Positions 17,348 to 24,560 of a stretch of DNA of 64,000 nt are shown here, piece by piece. The position numbers were made by a program, and so were the translations under genes. Origin of the DNA: Oscillospiraceae bacterium (GTDB lineage: Bacteria > Bacillota > Clostridia > Oscillospirales > Acutalibacteraceae); contig CADBBH010000001.1 in assembly GCA_902792905.1 (NCBI GenBank), forward strand, positions 186,001 through 250,000, written 5' to 3'. The notes under the pieces were generated by a model. That model had not been told where the DNA came from and did not search any database. It saw only the letters and a list, made by a program, of their open reading frames with translations. Numbering within the stretch: position 1 is the stretch's first letter; the number at the start of each line of letters is the position of its first letter.

Positions 17348-17878
17348 TTAATCTATTCTGTAAACTCTTCCCGCTTTTCTTTCGCGCGGAGCGGGATATT
17401 CGCCGTCGTAATAACCTATGGCGCAGTGGCCTATGCCCTCGTACTCCCCTTTAACGCCGAGAGAAGCGAGTAATTCCTTATATTCGGGCATTTCAAATTC
17501 CTCTTGCGCTCTGTGAATCCAGATGCTTCCGAGTCCCAAAGAATGCGCAGCGAGCATCAGATTGCCCATAACCAGGCTGCCGTCATATATGCCCGTGCGA
17601 CAGGATTTATCCGCAAGAACAATAAGTATAACCGGCGCGCCGTAAAACGGATCGAAGTTTTCATCCTGCCAGCCGCCGATTATTCTGTTGTCAACCGACA
17701 TTTTGTCGCGCAGTTCTTTATTGGTTACCGCTACTATAATTGCTCCCTGCTCTCCTCTGCCGTTTGCGGCGAACAGTCCGGCTTCTATTATTTCATTTAT
17801 ATCCTCTTTTGAAGGCATATCGGATTTGAATTTTCTGATGCTTCTGCGTTCTTTCATCGCTTTGATTATTTCGTTCAT
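17348..17878 (-). CDS. Nitroreductase family FMN-dependent oxidoreductase
   Basis: A 176-residue flavoprotein of the nitroreductase family. The FMN-binding start is KERRSIRKFK, then the central AAHSLGLGSIWI helix, and the C-terminal GYYDGEYPAPRERK segment. Such enzymes use NAD(P)H to reduce quinones, nitro compounds or similar; the substrate cannot be told from sequence. The ATG overlaps the MATE gene by four bases (ATGA), so translation is coupled to the transporter. This suggests, as inference only, that the enzyme and transporter deal with the same class of toxic compound. Confidence 0.88.
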   Translation of the reverse strand: MNEIIKAMKERRSIRKFKSDMPSKEDINEIIEAGLFAANGRGEQGAIIVAVTNKELRDKMSVDNRIIGGWQDENFDPFYGAPVILIVLADKSCRTGIYDGSLVMGNLMLAAHSLGLGSIWIHRAQEEFEMPEYKELLASLGVKGEYEGIGHCAIGYYDGEYPAPRERKAGRVYRID

Positions 17879-19314
17879 TTATATTCCTCCTGTAATTCTT
17901 TGTTATCGTTAACTATATTTTTCATCCAGACGCCTTTCTTTACCAGAATCACGCCCAGAATGCCTTTGAGTAAATCCGCCATATTGACAAAGAAGAAAAT
18001 CCATATTACGTAAATGGAAGTGAATCGGCTCAGAATAAAAGCGACCGGTACGCTGACAACCCACATAAACACACTGTCAAAGAGAAATGTGATTACGGTT
18101 CTGCCGCCGGAGCGCAGGGTAAAATATGAGGTGTGAAGCAGAGCTATCTGAGGCGTTACAATGGCCTGCACCATAAGAAAACGCGTTGCAATAAGCTTTG
18201 CCTCGGGAGTCGTGTTGTAAATCTTCGGGAAAAGCGGTGATGATATAAAAATTGCCGCTCCGACAAGAGTCGCAATAAAGATTGCGAAGGCGATAATTTT
18301 ATTATCCTCATCTCTCGCCTTTTTGAAATTGCCCGCGCCGAGGTGCTGACCGATGATAATAGCAATCGAGTCTCCCATTGCGAAAAAAACAACATTGAAA
18401 ACATTGCTGACCGTGCTGGCAATATTCTGACCTGCGACTACATTGAGTCCGCGCATCGAGTAGCACTGGGTCAGCATTGCCATACCCGCGCTCCAAAGCG
18501 CTTCATTGATGAGTAAAGGCGAGCCGGTCAAAAAGATTTTTTTCACAAGATTCCCTGGAATTCGCAAGGTGGAATATACACCGTTAATATATGTGCATCT
18601 TTCTTTGTGCGTGTGAGCCCATACCGCCACAACCGCCAGCTCCGCGAAACGCGAAAGAACAGTCGCAACAGCCGCGCCTTTTACTCCGAGTCTCGGGAAA
18701 CCGAATTTACCATAGATAAGCAGATAATTAAACACCAGATTAACTGCAACCGCTGTTATTCCGGCACGCATGGGAACTACTGTCTCACCGCATTCGCGCA
18801 GAGTATTCGCGTAGATCTGCACTGCGGCAAAAGCGGGGAGGCCGAGAAGAACTATATACATATAGTCCATCGCGTAACCGCGAGCGGCATCCAGATTTCC
18901 GCCGTCACTGCTTCCGTTGAGATAAAGCGAGACAAGTTCGCTGCCGAAGCAGGAAAAGACTATCAGCGCAGCCGATGTCAGAATTGCTCCGAGCCATAGT
19001 TTATATCTGAATGTATGCCGTATCCCTTCATCGTCCTCTGCGCCATAATACTGCGCAGTAAAGATTCCGGCGCCGGCAAATCCACCGAATATACACAAAT
19101 AGAAGACGAACAGCAACTGATTGACTATCGCAACCCCGCTCATCTGCTCGGTGCCCGTGCGCCCGACCATGATATTATCAAGCAGAGAAACAAAATTAGT
19201 AATACCCGTCTGCACCATTATCGGCACAGCGATTGCGAGCACACGCTTATAAAATGCGCGGTCGCCTATGAATTTCTCTTTGAATGTTATCCTGTTTTCC
19301 GCAAGATTTTGCAT
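17875..19314 (-). CDS. MATE family efflux transporter
   Basis: A 479-residue multidrug/oligosaccharidyl-lipid type (MATE) exporter with twelve predicted membrane helices in two six-helix halves, each starting with the family pattern (AVPIMVQTGITNFVSLLDNIMVGRTG near the N-terminus, and LTGSPLLINEALWSAG in the middle). It would use a Na+ or H+ gradient to expel cationic compounds. The start is the ATG at 19314, since GGAG lies six bases upstream; a TTG two codons earlier is less likely. It is the first gene of a three-gene operon driven by the promoter at 19350-19378. Confidence 0.92.
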   Translation of the reverse strand: MQNLAENRITFKEKFIGDRAFYKRVLAIAVPIMVQTGITNFVSLLDNIMVGRTGTEQMSGVAIVNQLLFVFYLCIFGGFAGAGIFTAQYYGAEDDEGIRHTFRYKLWLGAILTSAALIVFSCFGSELVSLYLNGSSDGGNLDAARGYAMDYMYIVLLGLPAFAAVQIYANTLRECGETVVPMRAGITAVAVNLVFNYLLIYGKFGFPRLGVKGAAVATVLSRFAELAVVAVWAHTHKERCTYINGVYSTLRIPGNLVKKIFLTGSPLLINEALWSAGMAMLTQCYSMRGLNVVAGQNIASTVSNVFNVVFFAMGDSIAIIIGQHLGAGNFKKARDEDNKIIAFAIFIATLVGAAIFISSPLFPKIYNTTPEAKLIATRFLMVQAIVTPQIALLHTSYFTLRSGGRTVITFLFDSVFMWVVSVPVAFILSRFTSIYVIWIFFFVNMADLLKGILGVILVKKGVWMKNIVNDNKELQEEYK

Positions 19315-19349
19315 ATACAACTCCGATACTTCCCTGATAATTCTGTGGT

Positions 19350-19378
19350 ATTATATCATAATTAAAATAAAAGTGCAA
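19350..19378 (-). promoter_or_regulatory. Promoter of the MATE-nitroreductase-patatin operon
   Basis: Minus-strand -35 TTGCAC (19373-19378), 17-base spacer, -10 TATAAT (19350-19355). Confidence 0.82.
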
Positions 19379-19388
19379 ATGAAATAAC

Positions 19389-19413
19389 CGGCTCGCCTTA
19401 TACAGGAGAGCCG
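19389..19413 (-). terminator. Terminator after the 47-residue membrane protein gene
   Basis: CGGCTC (19389-19394) pairs with GAGCCG (19408-19413), extended inward by CCT/AGG after one mismatch. On the minus strand a U-rich tail follows; T-rich sequence also follows on the plus strand. Confidence 0.6.
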
Positions 19414-19465
19414 ATTATTTATTACTTTTAAAAAAATAATTGTTCTTCAATCGCTTATAACTTCT

Positions 19466-19609
19466 TTACAGCAACATTGCTCCAAACACTATCAGAGCTA
19501 TCAGGGCGATGACTCCGAACGCGAAAGCCTTGAGCCATGCTTTGGTGAGAATGCCGAGAATTTTGAATGCGATTACCACAGCGACAATAAGCAGAATCAT
19601 AAGAATCAT
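19466..19609 (-). CDS. Small hydrophobic membrane protein (47 residues)
   Basis: A short gene read by eye on the minus strand: ATG at 19609, TAA at 19466-19468, 47 codons. The product starts MILMILLIVAVVIAFKILG, has a short polar centre (LTKAWLKAF) and a second hydrophobic run ending in FGAMLL, so it should form two membrane-spanning helices. AAGGGGTG lies about six bases upstream of the ATG. A TATAAT hexamer and a palindrome occur upstream, and a hairpin downstream, which makes a self-contained transcription unit. I do not recognise the family. Roles such as a stress-response peptide or transporter helper are speculation. The good start signals and lack of stops within a fully hydrophobic reading support it as real. 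Confidence 0.7.
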   Translation of the reverse strand: MILMILLIVAVVIAFKILGILTKAWLKAFAFGVIALIALIVFGAMLL

Positions 19610-19640
19610 CGTATTCACCCCTTTTCGTTTTCTTTACTAT

Positions 19641-19662
19641 ATTATACTCATCCGCAGCGGAT
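19641..19662 (-). promoter_or_regulatory. Probable promoter -10 with operator-like palindrome for the 47-residue gene
   Basis: On the minus strand, TATAAT (19641-19646) is preceded by the inverted repeat ATCCGC-A-GCGGAT (19650-19662). The -35 region at the right distance is poor, as in promoters that need an activator or another sigma factor. The palindrome lies between -10 and -35. Confidence 0.45.
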
Positions 19663-19753
19663 AATAAATCTTATTTTTGAAAAAAACAACCGCGCTATTT
19701 TCCTCATATAAAAAAATACTGCGAATATTTATGTTTCAGATTAAAAATTGATG

Positions 19754-19782
19754 TTGACATATCAAATAATTAAATGCAAAAT
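19754..19782 (+). promoter_or_regulatory. Probable promoter of the GH4 glycosidase gene
   Basis: -35 TTGACA (19754-19759) is consensus; 17 bases on, CAAAAT (19777-19782) matches TATAAT at four of six positions. A weak -10 could mean regulation. Confidence 0.5.
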
Positions 19783-19813
19783 AGAGGTAAACAAAAACAA
19801 GGAGAGTGCCTTT

Positions 19814-21142
19814 ATGAAAATTACTTTTATGGGTGCGGGAAGCACCGTTTTCGCAAGAAATGTAATCGGCGACTGTATGTGCGTAGAATCGTTGAGAGAC
19901 AGCGTTTTTGCCCTGTACGATATTGACGGTCAGCGTCTTGAAGAAAGCCGCGTTATTCTTGAAGCCATGCGCAAGGCAAAGGGCGGTTACGGAAGAATCG
20001 AATGCTACCTCGGTGTTGAAAACAGAAAGGAAGCTCTTCGCGGTGCAGATTTCGTAGTTAACGCGATTCAGGTCGGCCTCTATGATCCCTGCACCATTAT
20101 TGACTTTGAAGTTCCGAAAAAATACGGTCTTCGGCAGACTATTGCCGACACACTCGGCATAGGCGGAATAATGCGTGCTCTTCGCACAATTCCGGTGCTT
20201 GCCGATTTCGCCGGAGATATGGAGGAAGTCTGCCCCGACGCGCTTTTCCTCAATTATACAAATCCCATGGCGATGCTCTCGGGTTATATGCAGAGATATA
20301 CGGGCATTAAAACAGTTGGCCTGTGTCACTCTGTTCAGGTCTGCTCCGAATCCCTTCTTAAGGAAGTCGGAATGGAGGATAAGCTCGAAGGCAGGAAAGA
20401 GCTCATAGCCGGTATCAATCATATGGCGTGGCTGCTCGAAATAAAGGATAAGGGCGGCAACGATCTCTACCCCGAAATCAAAACCCGCCTTGAAAAGCTC
20501 AATTACAAAATCGACGATCCGGAATGCTGCAATAAGGTCCGTCTTGAATACATAAAGAACTTCGGCTATTATGTCACCGAATCAAGCGAGCACAATGCCG
20601 AATATAATATGTTTTATATCAAATCAAAATATCCCGGACTCATTGAAAAATACAATATACCGCTTGACGAGTATCCTCGCCGCTGTGTGAATCAGATAGA
20701 GAGATGGAAAAACGAATACACCGAAATGGTTGAAAACGGTGTTAAGGAACACGAGCGTACTCACGAATACGCTTCACAGATTATGGAGGCGATAACTGAA
20801 TCAAAGCCATATCAGATAGGCGGGAATGTTCTGAATACAGATCATCTTATCTCCAACCTTCCGGCCGAGGCCTGTGTAGAGGTGCCCTGCCTTGTCAACG
20901 GTTACGGCATCAACCCCTGCCATGTCGGCGCTCTTCCGGTTCAGTGCGCGGCAATGAATATGACAAATATAAATGTACAACTGCTCACAATTGAAGCCGC
21001 TGTTACACGCAAAAAAGAGCATATCTATCAGGCCGCTATGCTCGATCCGCACACCGGCAGTGAGCTCGATATTGATACCATCAAAAAAATGGTTGATGAT
21101 CTGATCGAGGCACACGGCAACTATCTGCCAAAATATAATTAA
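19814..21142 (+). CDS. GH4 family alpha-galactosidase/alpha-glucosidase (NAD+- and metal-dependent)
   Basis: A 442-residue cytoplasmic glycosidase of family GH4, which cleaves alpha-glycosides by an unusual oxidation-elimination route with NAD+ and Mn2+. The NAD-binding Rossmann loop is M6-GAGSTVF, the metal ligands include C171-H172 in GLCHSVQ, N150 in NYTNPM, and H203 in GINHMAW. The GLCHSV/INHMAW pair is typical of the alpha-galactosidase (MelA)/alpha-glucosidase branch rather than phospho-glycosidases; final specificity is uncertain. The start at 19814 is chosen for the AAGGAGAG site seven bases before it; an in-frame upstream ATG has none. The gene is separate from the nearby MFS transporters, which face it. 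Confidence 0.9.
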   Translation: MKITFMGAGSTVFARNVIGDCMCVESLRDSVFALYDIDGQRLEESRVILEAMRKAKGGYGRIECYLGVENRKEALRGADFVVNAIQVGLYDPCTIIDFEVPKKYGLRQTIADTLGIGGIMRALRTIPVLADFAGDMEEVCPDALFLNYTNPMAMLSGYMQRYTGIKTVGLCHSVQVCSESLLKEVGMEDKLEGRKELIAGINHMAWLLEIKDKGGNDLYPEIKTRLEKLNYKIDDPECCNKVRLEYIKNFGYYVTESSEHNAEYNMFYIKSKYPGLIEKYNIPLDEYPRRCVNQIERWKNEYTEMVENGVKEHERTHEYASQIMEAITESKPYQIGGNVLNTDHLISNLPAEACVEVPCLVNGYGINPCHVGALPVQCAAMNMTNINVQLLTIEAAVTRKKEHIYQAAMLDPHTGSELDIDTIKKMVDDLIEAHGNYLPKYN

Positions 21143-21151
21143 AAGTAAAAG

Positions 21152-21402
21152 ACAAGCCCGCAGATGATAGGGCGGATGTCCGTAAAACAGTATAGGTTTT
21201 CATGGAAAACTGAAACCGCAGAACATCGTCAGATTTGCTAACCATACACAAAGTATGCCCTCGCAAATCTTCCTTGCTCTGCGGCTTGTTTTTCTCGTAA
21301 AACCTGCTTCGCACCTCAAAGAGATGAAATTTGTATTTAAAATGTGCAAAGGTCGCTCTTTGAGGCTTTACTCTTTTATGAACATCCGCCCTCCCACGGG
21401 CT
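21152..21402 (+). ncRNA. Multi-branched inverted-repeat element (candidate structured RNA or non-coding mobile repeat)
   Basis: This 250-base stretch between two convergent genes is packed with nested, perfectly paired arms. Outer stem: AGCCCG (21155-21160) with CGGGCT (21397-21402), then AGGGCGGATGT (21169-21179) with ACATCCGCCCT (21382-21392), 11 of 11 pairs. Inside lie three hairpins: GTTTTC/GAAAAC (21196-21201, 21205-21210); CCGCAGA/TCTGCGG (21216-21222, 21278-21284) enclosing AGATTTGC/GCAAATCT (21231-21238, 21263-21270) and CATAC/GTATG (21243-21247, 21253-21257); and CCTCAAAGAG/CTCTTTGAGG (21314-21323, 21356-21365). A T-rich tract follows the second hairpin (21285-21294), which may terminate the GH4 message. 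The strand is unknown; plus is assumed. It has no protein-like reading that I trust. Confidence 0.6.
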
Positions 21403-21421
21403 GTTTTGAATATGTTGCTTT

Positions 21422-22306
21422 TTATTTTGTGAACACAACTTCACACTTATCGCTTATTTTACCTTTATCTGTCGGCTGCCATTTTGTACCGAGAATAAGG
21501 TCGCTCTCCTTTGCGTCAACAGTGAGCTTTTCCATTCCCGTACAGTAGAAGAACGCGTATTCGCCGATTTCCTTTATCTTTGAAGGAATTGTCAGCTCTG
21601 TAAGCTTGTCATCGTAAGCAAAGGCGTCCTTGCCGATGTAGGTGAGGTTCGCGGGCATCGTGAAATTCTCAAGTGCGCTCGTACGGTGGAATGCTTTTTC
21701 CTCGATTCTCTCTATCGAATCGGGGAATTTTGTTACATTCACATAGTAGCATTTATAGAACGCCTTGGAGCGGATAACCTTTACGCCATCCGGAATCTCA
21801 TAGGTTGTGGTGACGGTAATTTCCTCTTCCTTGCCGGTTTCCTCATTGATTACTTTCTCTGTTTCGGGTCTGCCGTATTTATCGAAGTTGATATTTCTGC
21901 CGCAGGGATAGAAGCAGAGTTCGGTCATATCCTTGGTGAAAAGGATGCCGTCCTTTGCGGTGAAATTCTCGTTTGCCGGGTCAACCGCAAACTCTTTGAG
22001 GTGCTGATTATTGGTAAACGCCCAAGTGCCGATTGCTTTGACATTTTTGCCTATTGTGATTTTTACAAGCGACTCGGCGTTGCATATACCGAAATCAAGC
22101 ACGGCGACAACCGGTTTACCGTCAACTTCATCGGGAATCACGATATCGGTATTCATCGTTTTGTCTGTGTATCCCGAAACTACGAGCCCTCCTTCGACCT
22201 CTTTATACTTTATGGCGACCGCGTTGAGATCGAGCTTCAGCGAGCAGGAGGAGAATATGCAGACCGGCACCGCAAGAGCAAGAATAATTGCAATTATCCT
22301 TTTCAT
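21422..22306 (-). CDS. Lipoprotein with leucine-rich repeats (LRR_5 / BspA type)
   Basis: A 294-residue exported protein. Residues 1-21 form a lipoprotein signal ending at FSSC21 (C16 is a second option), so the protein should be lipid-anchored outside the cell. The mature part contains several LRR_5/BspA-type repeats (IPDEVDGKPVVAVLDFGICNAESLVKITIG; VKAIGTWAFTNNQHLKEF; IEEKAFHRTSALENFTMP; IGEYAFFYCTGMEKLTV). Such repeats usually bind proteins or surfaces. The ATG overlaps the upstream MFS gene by four bases, so it is translated with that transporter. A binding or accessory role for the transporter cluster is inference. Confidence 0.85.
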   Translation of the reverse strand: MKRIIAIILALAVPVCIFSSCSLKLDLNAVAIKYKEVEGGLVVSGYTDKTMNTDIVIPDEVDGKPVVAVLDFGICNAESLVKITIGKNVKAIGTWAFTNNQHLKEFAVDPANENFTAKDGILFTKDMTELCFYPCGRNINFDKYGRPETEKVINEETGKEEEITVTTTYEIPDGVKVIRSKAFYKCYYVNVTKFPDSIERIEEKAFHRTSALENFTMPANLTYIGKDAFAYDDKLTELTIPSKIKEIGEYAFFYCTGMEKLTVDAKESDLILGTKWQPTDKGKISDKCEVVFTK

Positions 22307-24084
22307 TGCGCGGTCACCTCCTCTGCTACGGCTTCGGAAATCTCAGCGGATTCTCCGCCGGAGTTTTCATCCGTTTCGCCTTTGTTGGCTCTTTCTCTCT
22401 CTTCGATTTCCGCCACGCATTTATCGTGCATTTCTCTTGTAAGGTCATACCAGATGAAAGGTATCGTGCAAAGAACGAGGCCTACGCAACCGAGAATTAC
22501 ATATGAATACATTACGCGGCTGAATACGATGCTGTCAAAGAGGACATCCCAGTCGCTTGTGAAACCGAAAGTTCTCAGAAGCGCGGGAGCAACAAGTCCA
22601 AGCAATGTTGAAACGGGAGTTGTAAACCAGGAGAAGATGCCTATCATATTATCGGCTCTCTCGCCGGTCTTCCACTGATGATAGTCGAGAATATCGGCGT
22701 TGAGACCGTCCGTAAGTCCTCCGCAACCTGCCGATATGGCGGAGCGCAGAAATACGAAAAAGGCGAGGATGGGCACGCTGTTTCCGTTATGGAGACCTAT
22801 CAGGTAGCCCGCCGTTACGAGCACCCAGATAACGCGCATACAGAGGATGATATTCCTCTTTTCAAATCTTCTTACGAGAGAAGGCATTGAAAGATTGCCG
22901 ACGACAGATGTGATTCCCGCTATCGAGAGCAGACCGGTTATCCACTCTATACGAAGCGAATAGACGAGAGTGAAATTGATAACATTATCGGCGATTGCGT
23001 TCCATAAGCCGAAAACGCCCGCGATATTGACTATCCAGAAATACTTATTCTTAAGAAGAGATCTTGCACTCTTTCCGAATTCTATCTTGTGGCTGTGATC
23101 CTCATTGACAGCAACTCTTTCCTTGACTCCTATAATGAAGAATGCCATAGCGCAGCTGGCAATCGCGAGAATCGGAACAAAGAGCTGGTATGAGCGGATT
23201 GAGAGATAACCGCCCGTGACTCTTATCATAATCGGGAATACGATACGGAATATCGAGCGCAGAAGGCCGAGAAAAACGGCACCGATTGAGTGATACTTCT
23301 GCCTCTCAATTGTATTCGGGGTAATCAGAGCAACGATAGCTTTCGGGTTATCATAATAGATAGCCGAGAATCTTCCTCTGAGAGTGAAAAGGAAATGGAG
23401 CACAACCAGCTTGACCGTGTAGTCGAGAGTGGTCGGCACGAACGGGATTATGCAGGTAATAATAGTAATGGGAATTCCGTAAAAAACAAGGAAGGGCTTG
23501 TATCTGCCGTATTTGCGGCAGAGCTTGTTTCTGAGGAACCAGTTGACCGGTCCTCCGATACCCATAACGACAAGGATGTTCGCTATAATCTGCGGAAGGC
23601 CTTTGATTATGCCCTCAAACGGCTTTGAGGGTATGAAATAGAAGCAAATGCCGACAACAGTGCAGATTATAAATGCAGTCAGAGATTTCTTGGTTTTATC
23701 CTTTGACAGATGTCCGAGATTTTCAAATATCGTCATCTGAATCGACTCAATATAAAGAGTCGCGTATTTTACGATAAGCGCGATAAAGGTGATAATCGTG
23801 AAGTCCATCATCTTTATCTCAAAAATCGAACCGCAGAGATATCCCGCGGTAAATGATACGGTATCGTTGCAAATAAATGTGAATGCGCACACGCCCATTA
23901 TACCCAGACAATAGGACATAAATTCCTTTATTGAGGTGTATTCGCCGGGCTTCGGCGCGTTCCAGTTGAGTTTAACTGAGTTGAAAAGGGCAATGAGCTT
24001 ATCGGTAAGGGATTTCTTACCGGTCTGAACCGCCTGCTCCGCAGTTTCTTCAACCGCTCTTTCTATATTATCGTTATTTGACAT
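22303..24084 (-). CDS. MFS transporter, GPH (glycoside/pentoside/hexuronide)-like, with long N- and C-terminal tails
   Basis: A 593-residue major facilitator protein, about 100 residues longer than a typical MelB-like GPH transporter. It has a hydrophilic N-terminus of about 50 residues, about twelve membrane helices and a charged acidic C-terminal tail (EERERANKGETDENSGGESAEISEAVAEE). Patterns such as GGPVNWFLRNKLCRKYGRYKPFLVF and the AFFVFLRSAISAGCGGLTDGLNADILDYHQWKTGERAD segment resemble the GPH family, which imports sugars with Na+ or H+. The substrate is unknown. It lies downstream of a second, related MFS gene and a small lipoprotein, and is coupled to the LRR lipoprotein downstream. 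Confidence 0.82.
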   Translation of the reverse strand: MSNNDNIERAVEETAEQAVQTGKKSLTDKLIALFNSVKLNWNAPKPGEYTSIKEFMSYCLGIMGVCAFTFICNDTVSFTAGYLCGSIFEIKMMDFTIITFIALIVKYATLYIESIQMTIFENLGHLSKDKTKKSLTAFIICTVVGICFYFIPSKPFEGIIKGLPQIIANILVVMGIGGPVNWFLRNKLCRKYGRYKPFLVFYGIPITIITCIIPFVPTTLDYTVKLVVLHFLFTLRGRFSAIYYDNPKAIVALITPNTIERQKYHSIGAVFLGLLRSIFRIVFPIMIRVTGGYLSIRSYQLFVPILAIASCAMAFFIIGVKERVAVNEDHSHKIEFGKSARSLLKNKYFWIVNIAGVFGLWNAIADNVINFTLVYSLRIEWITGLLSIAGITSVVGNLSMPSLVRRFEKRNIILCMRVIWVLVTAGYLIGLHNGNSVPILAFFVFLRSAISAGCGGLTDGLNADILDYHQWKTGERADNMIGIFSWFTTPVSTLLGLVAPALLRTFGFTSDWDVLFDSIVFSRVMYSYVILGCVGLVLCTIPFIWYDLTREMHDKCVAEIEERERANKGETDENSGGESAEISEAVAEEVTAQ

Positions 24085-24126
24085 TTCATCGCCTCGGTTT
24101 TAAGTGTTTACAAAGATTGTTTAACT

Positions 24127-24555
24127 TTAACAGGGATGACCCCATTCAACCAACACCCATTCTCCGCCGTCTGAGCGAACAAGCCACCATTGGAAGAAAT
24201 CTGTATAATCAGGATCATCATATTCAGGTGAGTAAAAATCGGTATTGAACATAATACACTGGGAATAGTTTTCGCTTGTTTTGCGGGTTGCTTCAAGTTC
24301 TTTTAGCCATTCCAGTTCGGATTCACTGCAGTTTTCATCGGACCCGTATTTAATCGTTTTGAGAATACATCCGTCCCAATTGGAAAACTCATCTTTTATC
24401 AGTTTGATTGCCTCGTCCATTTCCTCTTTGGTGTAAATTCCAGAATTACCGTAGTCTATCACAGCATTGTCAACATCAGCCGGAGAAAGTGCTCCGCAGG
24501 CAGTTACAAACAGTATAAAAAATGCTGATAATAGAAAACAGATTACCTTTTTCAT
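24127..24555 (-). CDS. Small lipoprotein of unknown function
   Basis: A 142-residue protein with a lipoprotein signal: basic MKK, a hydrophobic core and the lipobox FVTAC20. The mature part is acidic, with a helical middle (TKEEMDEAIKLIKDEFSNWDG) and an aromatic C-terminus (FFQWWLVRSDGGEWVLVEWGHPC). Three further cysteines are present (about 44, 56 and 79) plus the last residue. I do not recognise a named family, but proteins with this WWLVRS...W ending occur as unknowns in gut Clostridia. It begins five bases after the stop of the upstream MFS gene with GAGGG nine bases before the ATG; the start at 24555 is preferred over an upstream TTG. Confidence 0.7.
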   Translation of the reverse strand: MKKVICFLLSAFFILFVTACGALSPADVDNAVIDYGNSGIYTKEEMDEAIKLIKDEFSNWDGCILKTIKYGSDENCSESELEWLKELEATRKTSENYSQCIMFNTDFYSPEYDDPDYTDFFQWWLVRSDGGEWVLVEWGHPC

Positions 24556-24560
24556 TATTT

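Noticed and set aside
21255..21548. Possible small proteins in the structured element (on both strands, for example 21255-21548 plus and 21081-21314 minus)
   Set aside because: They overlap the inverted-repeat arms and neighbouring genes, lack ribosome binding sites and look like by-products of base composition.
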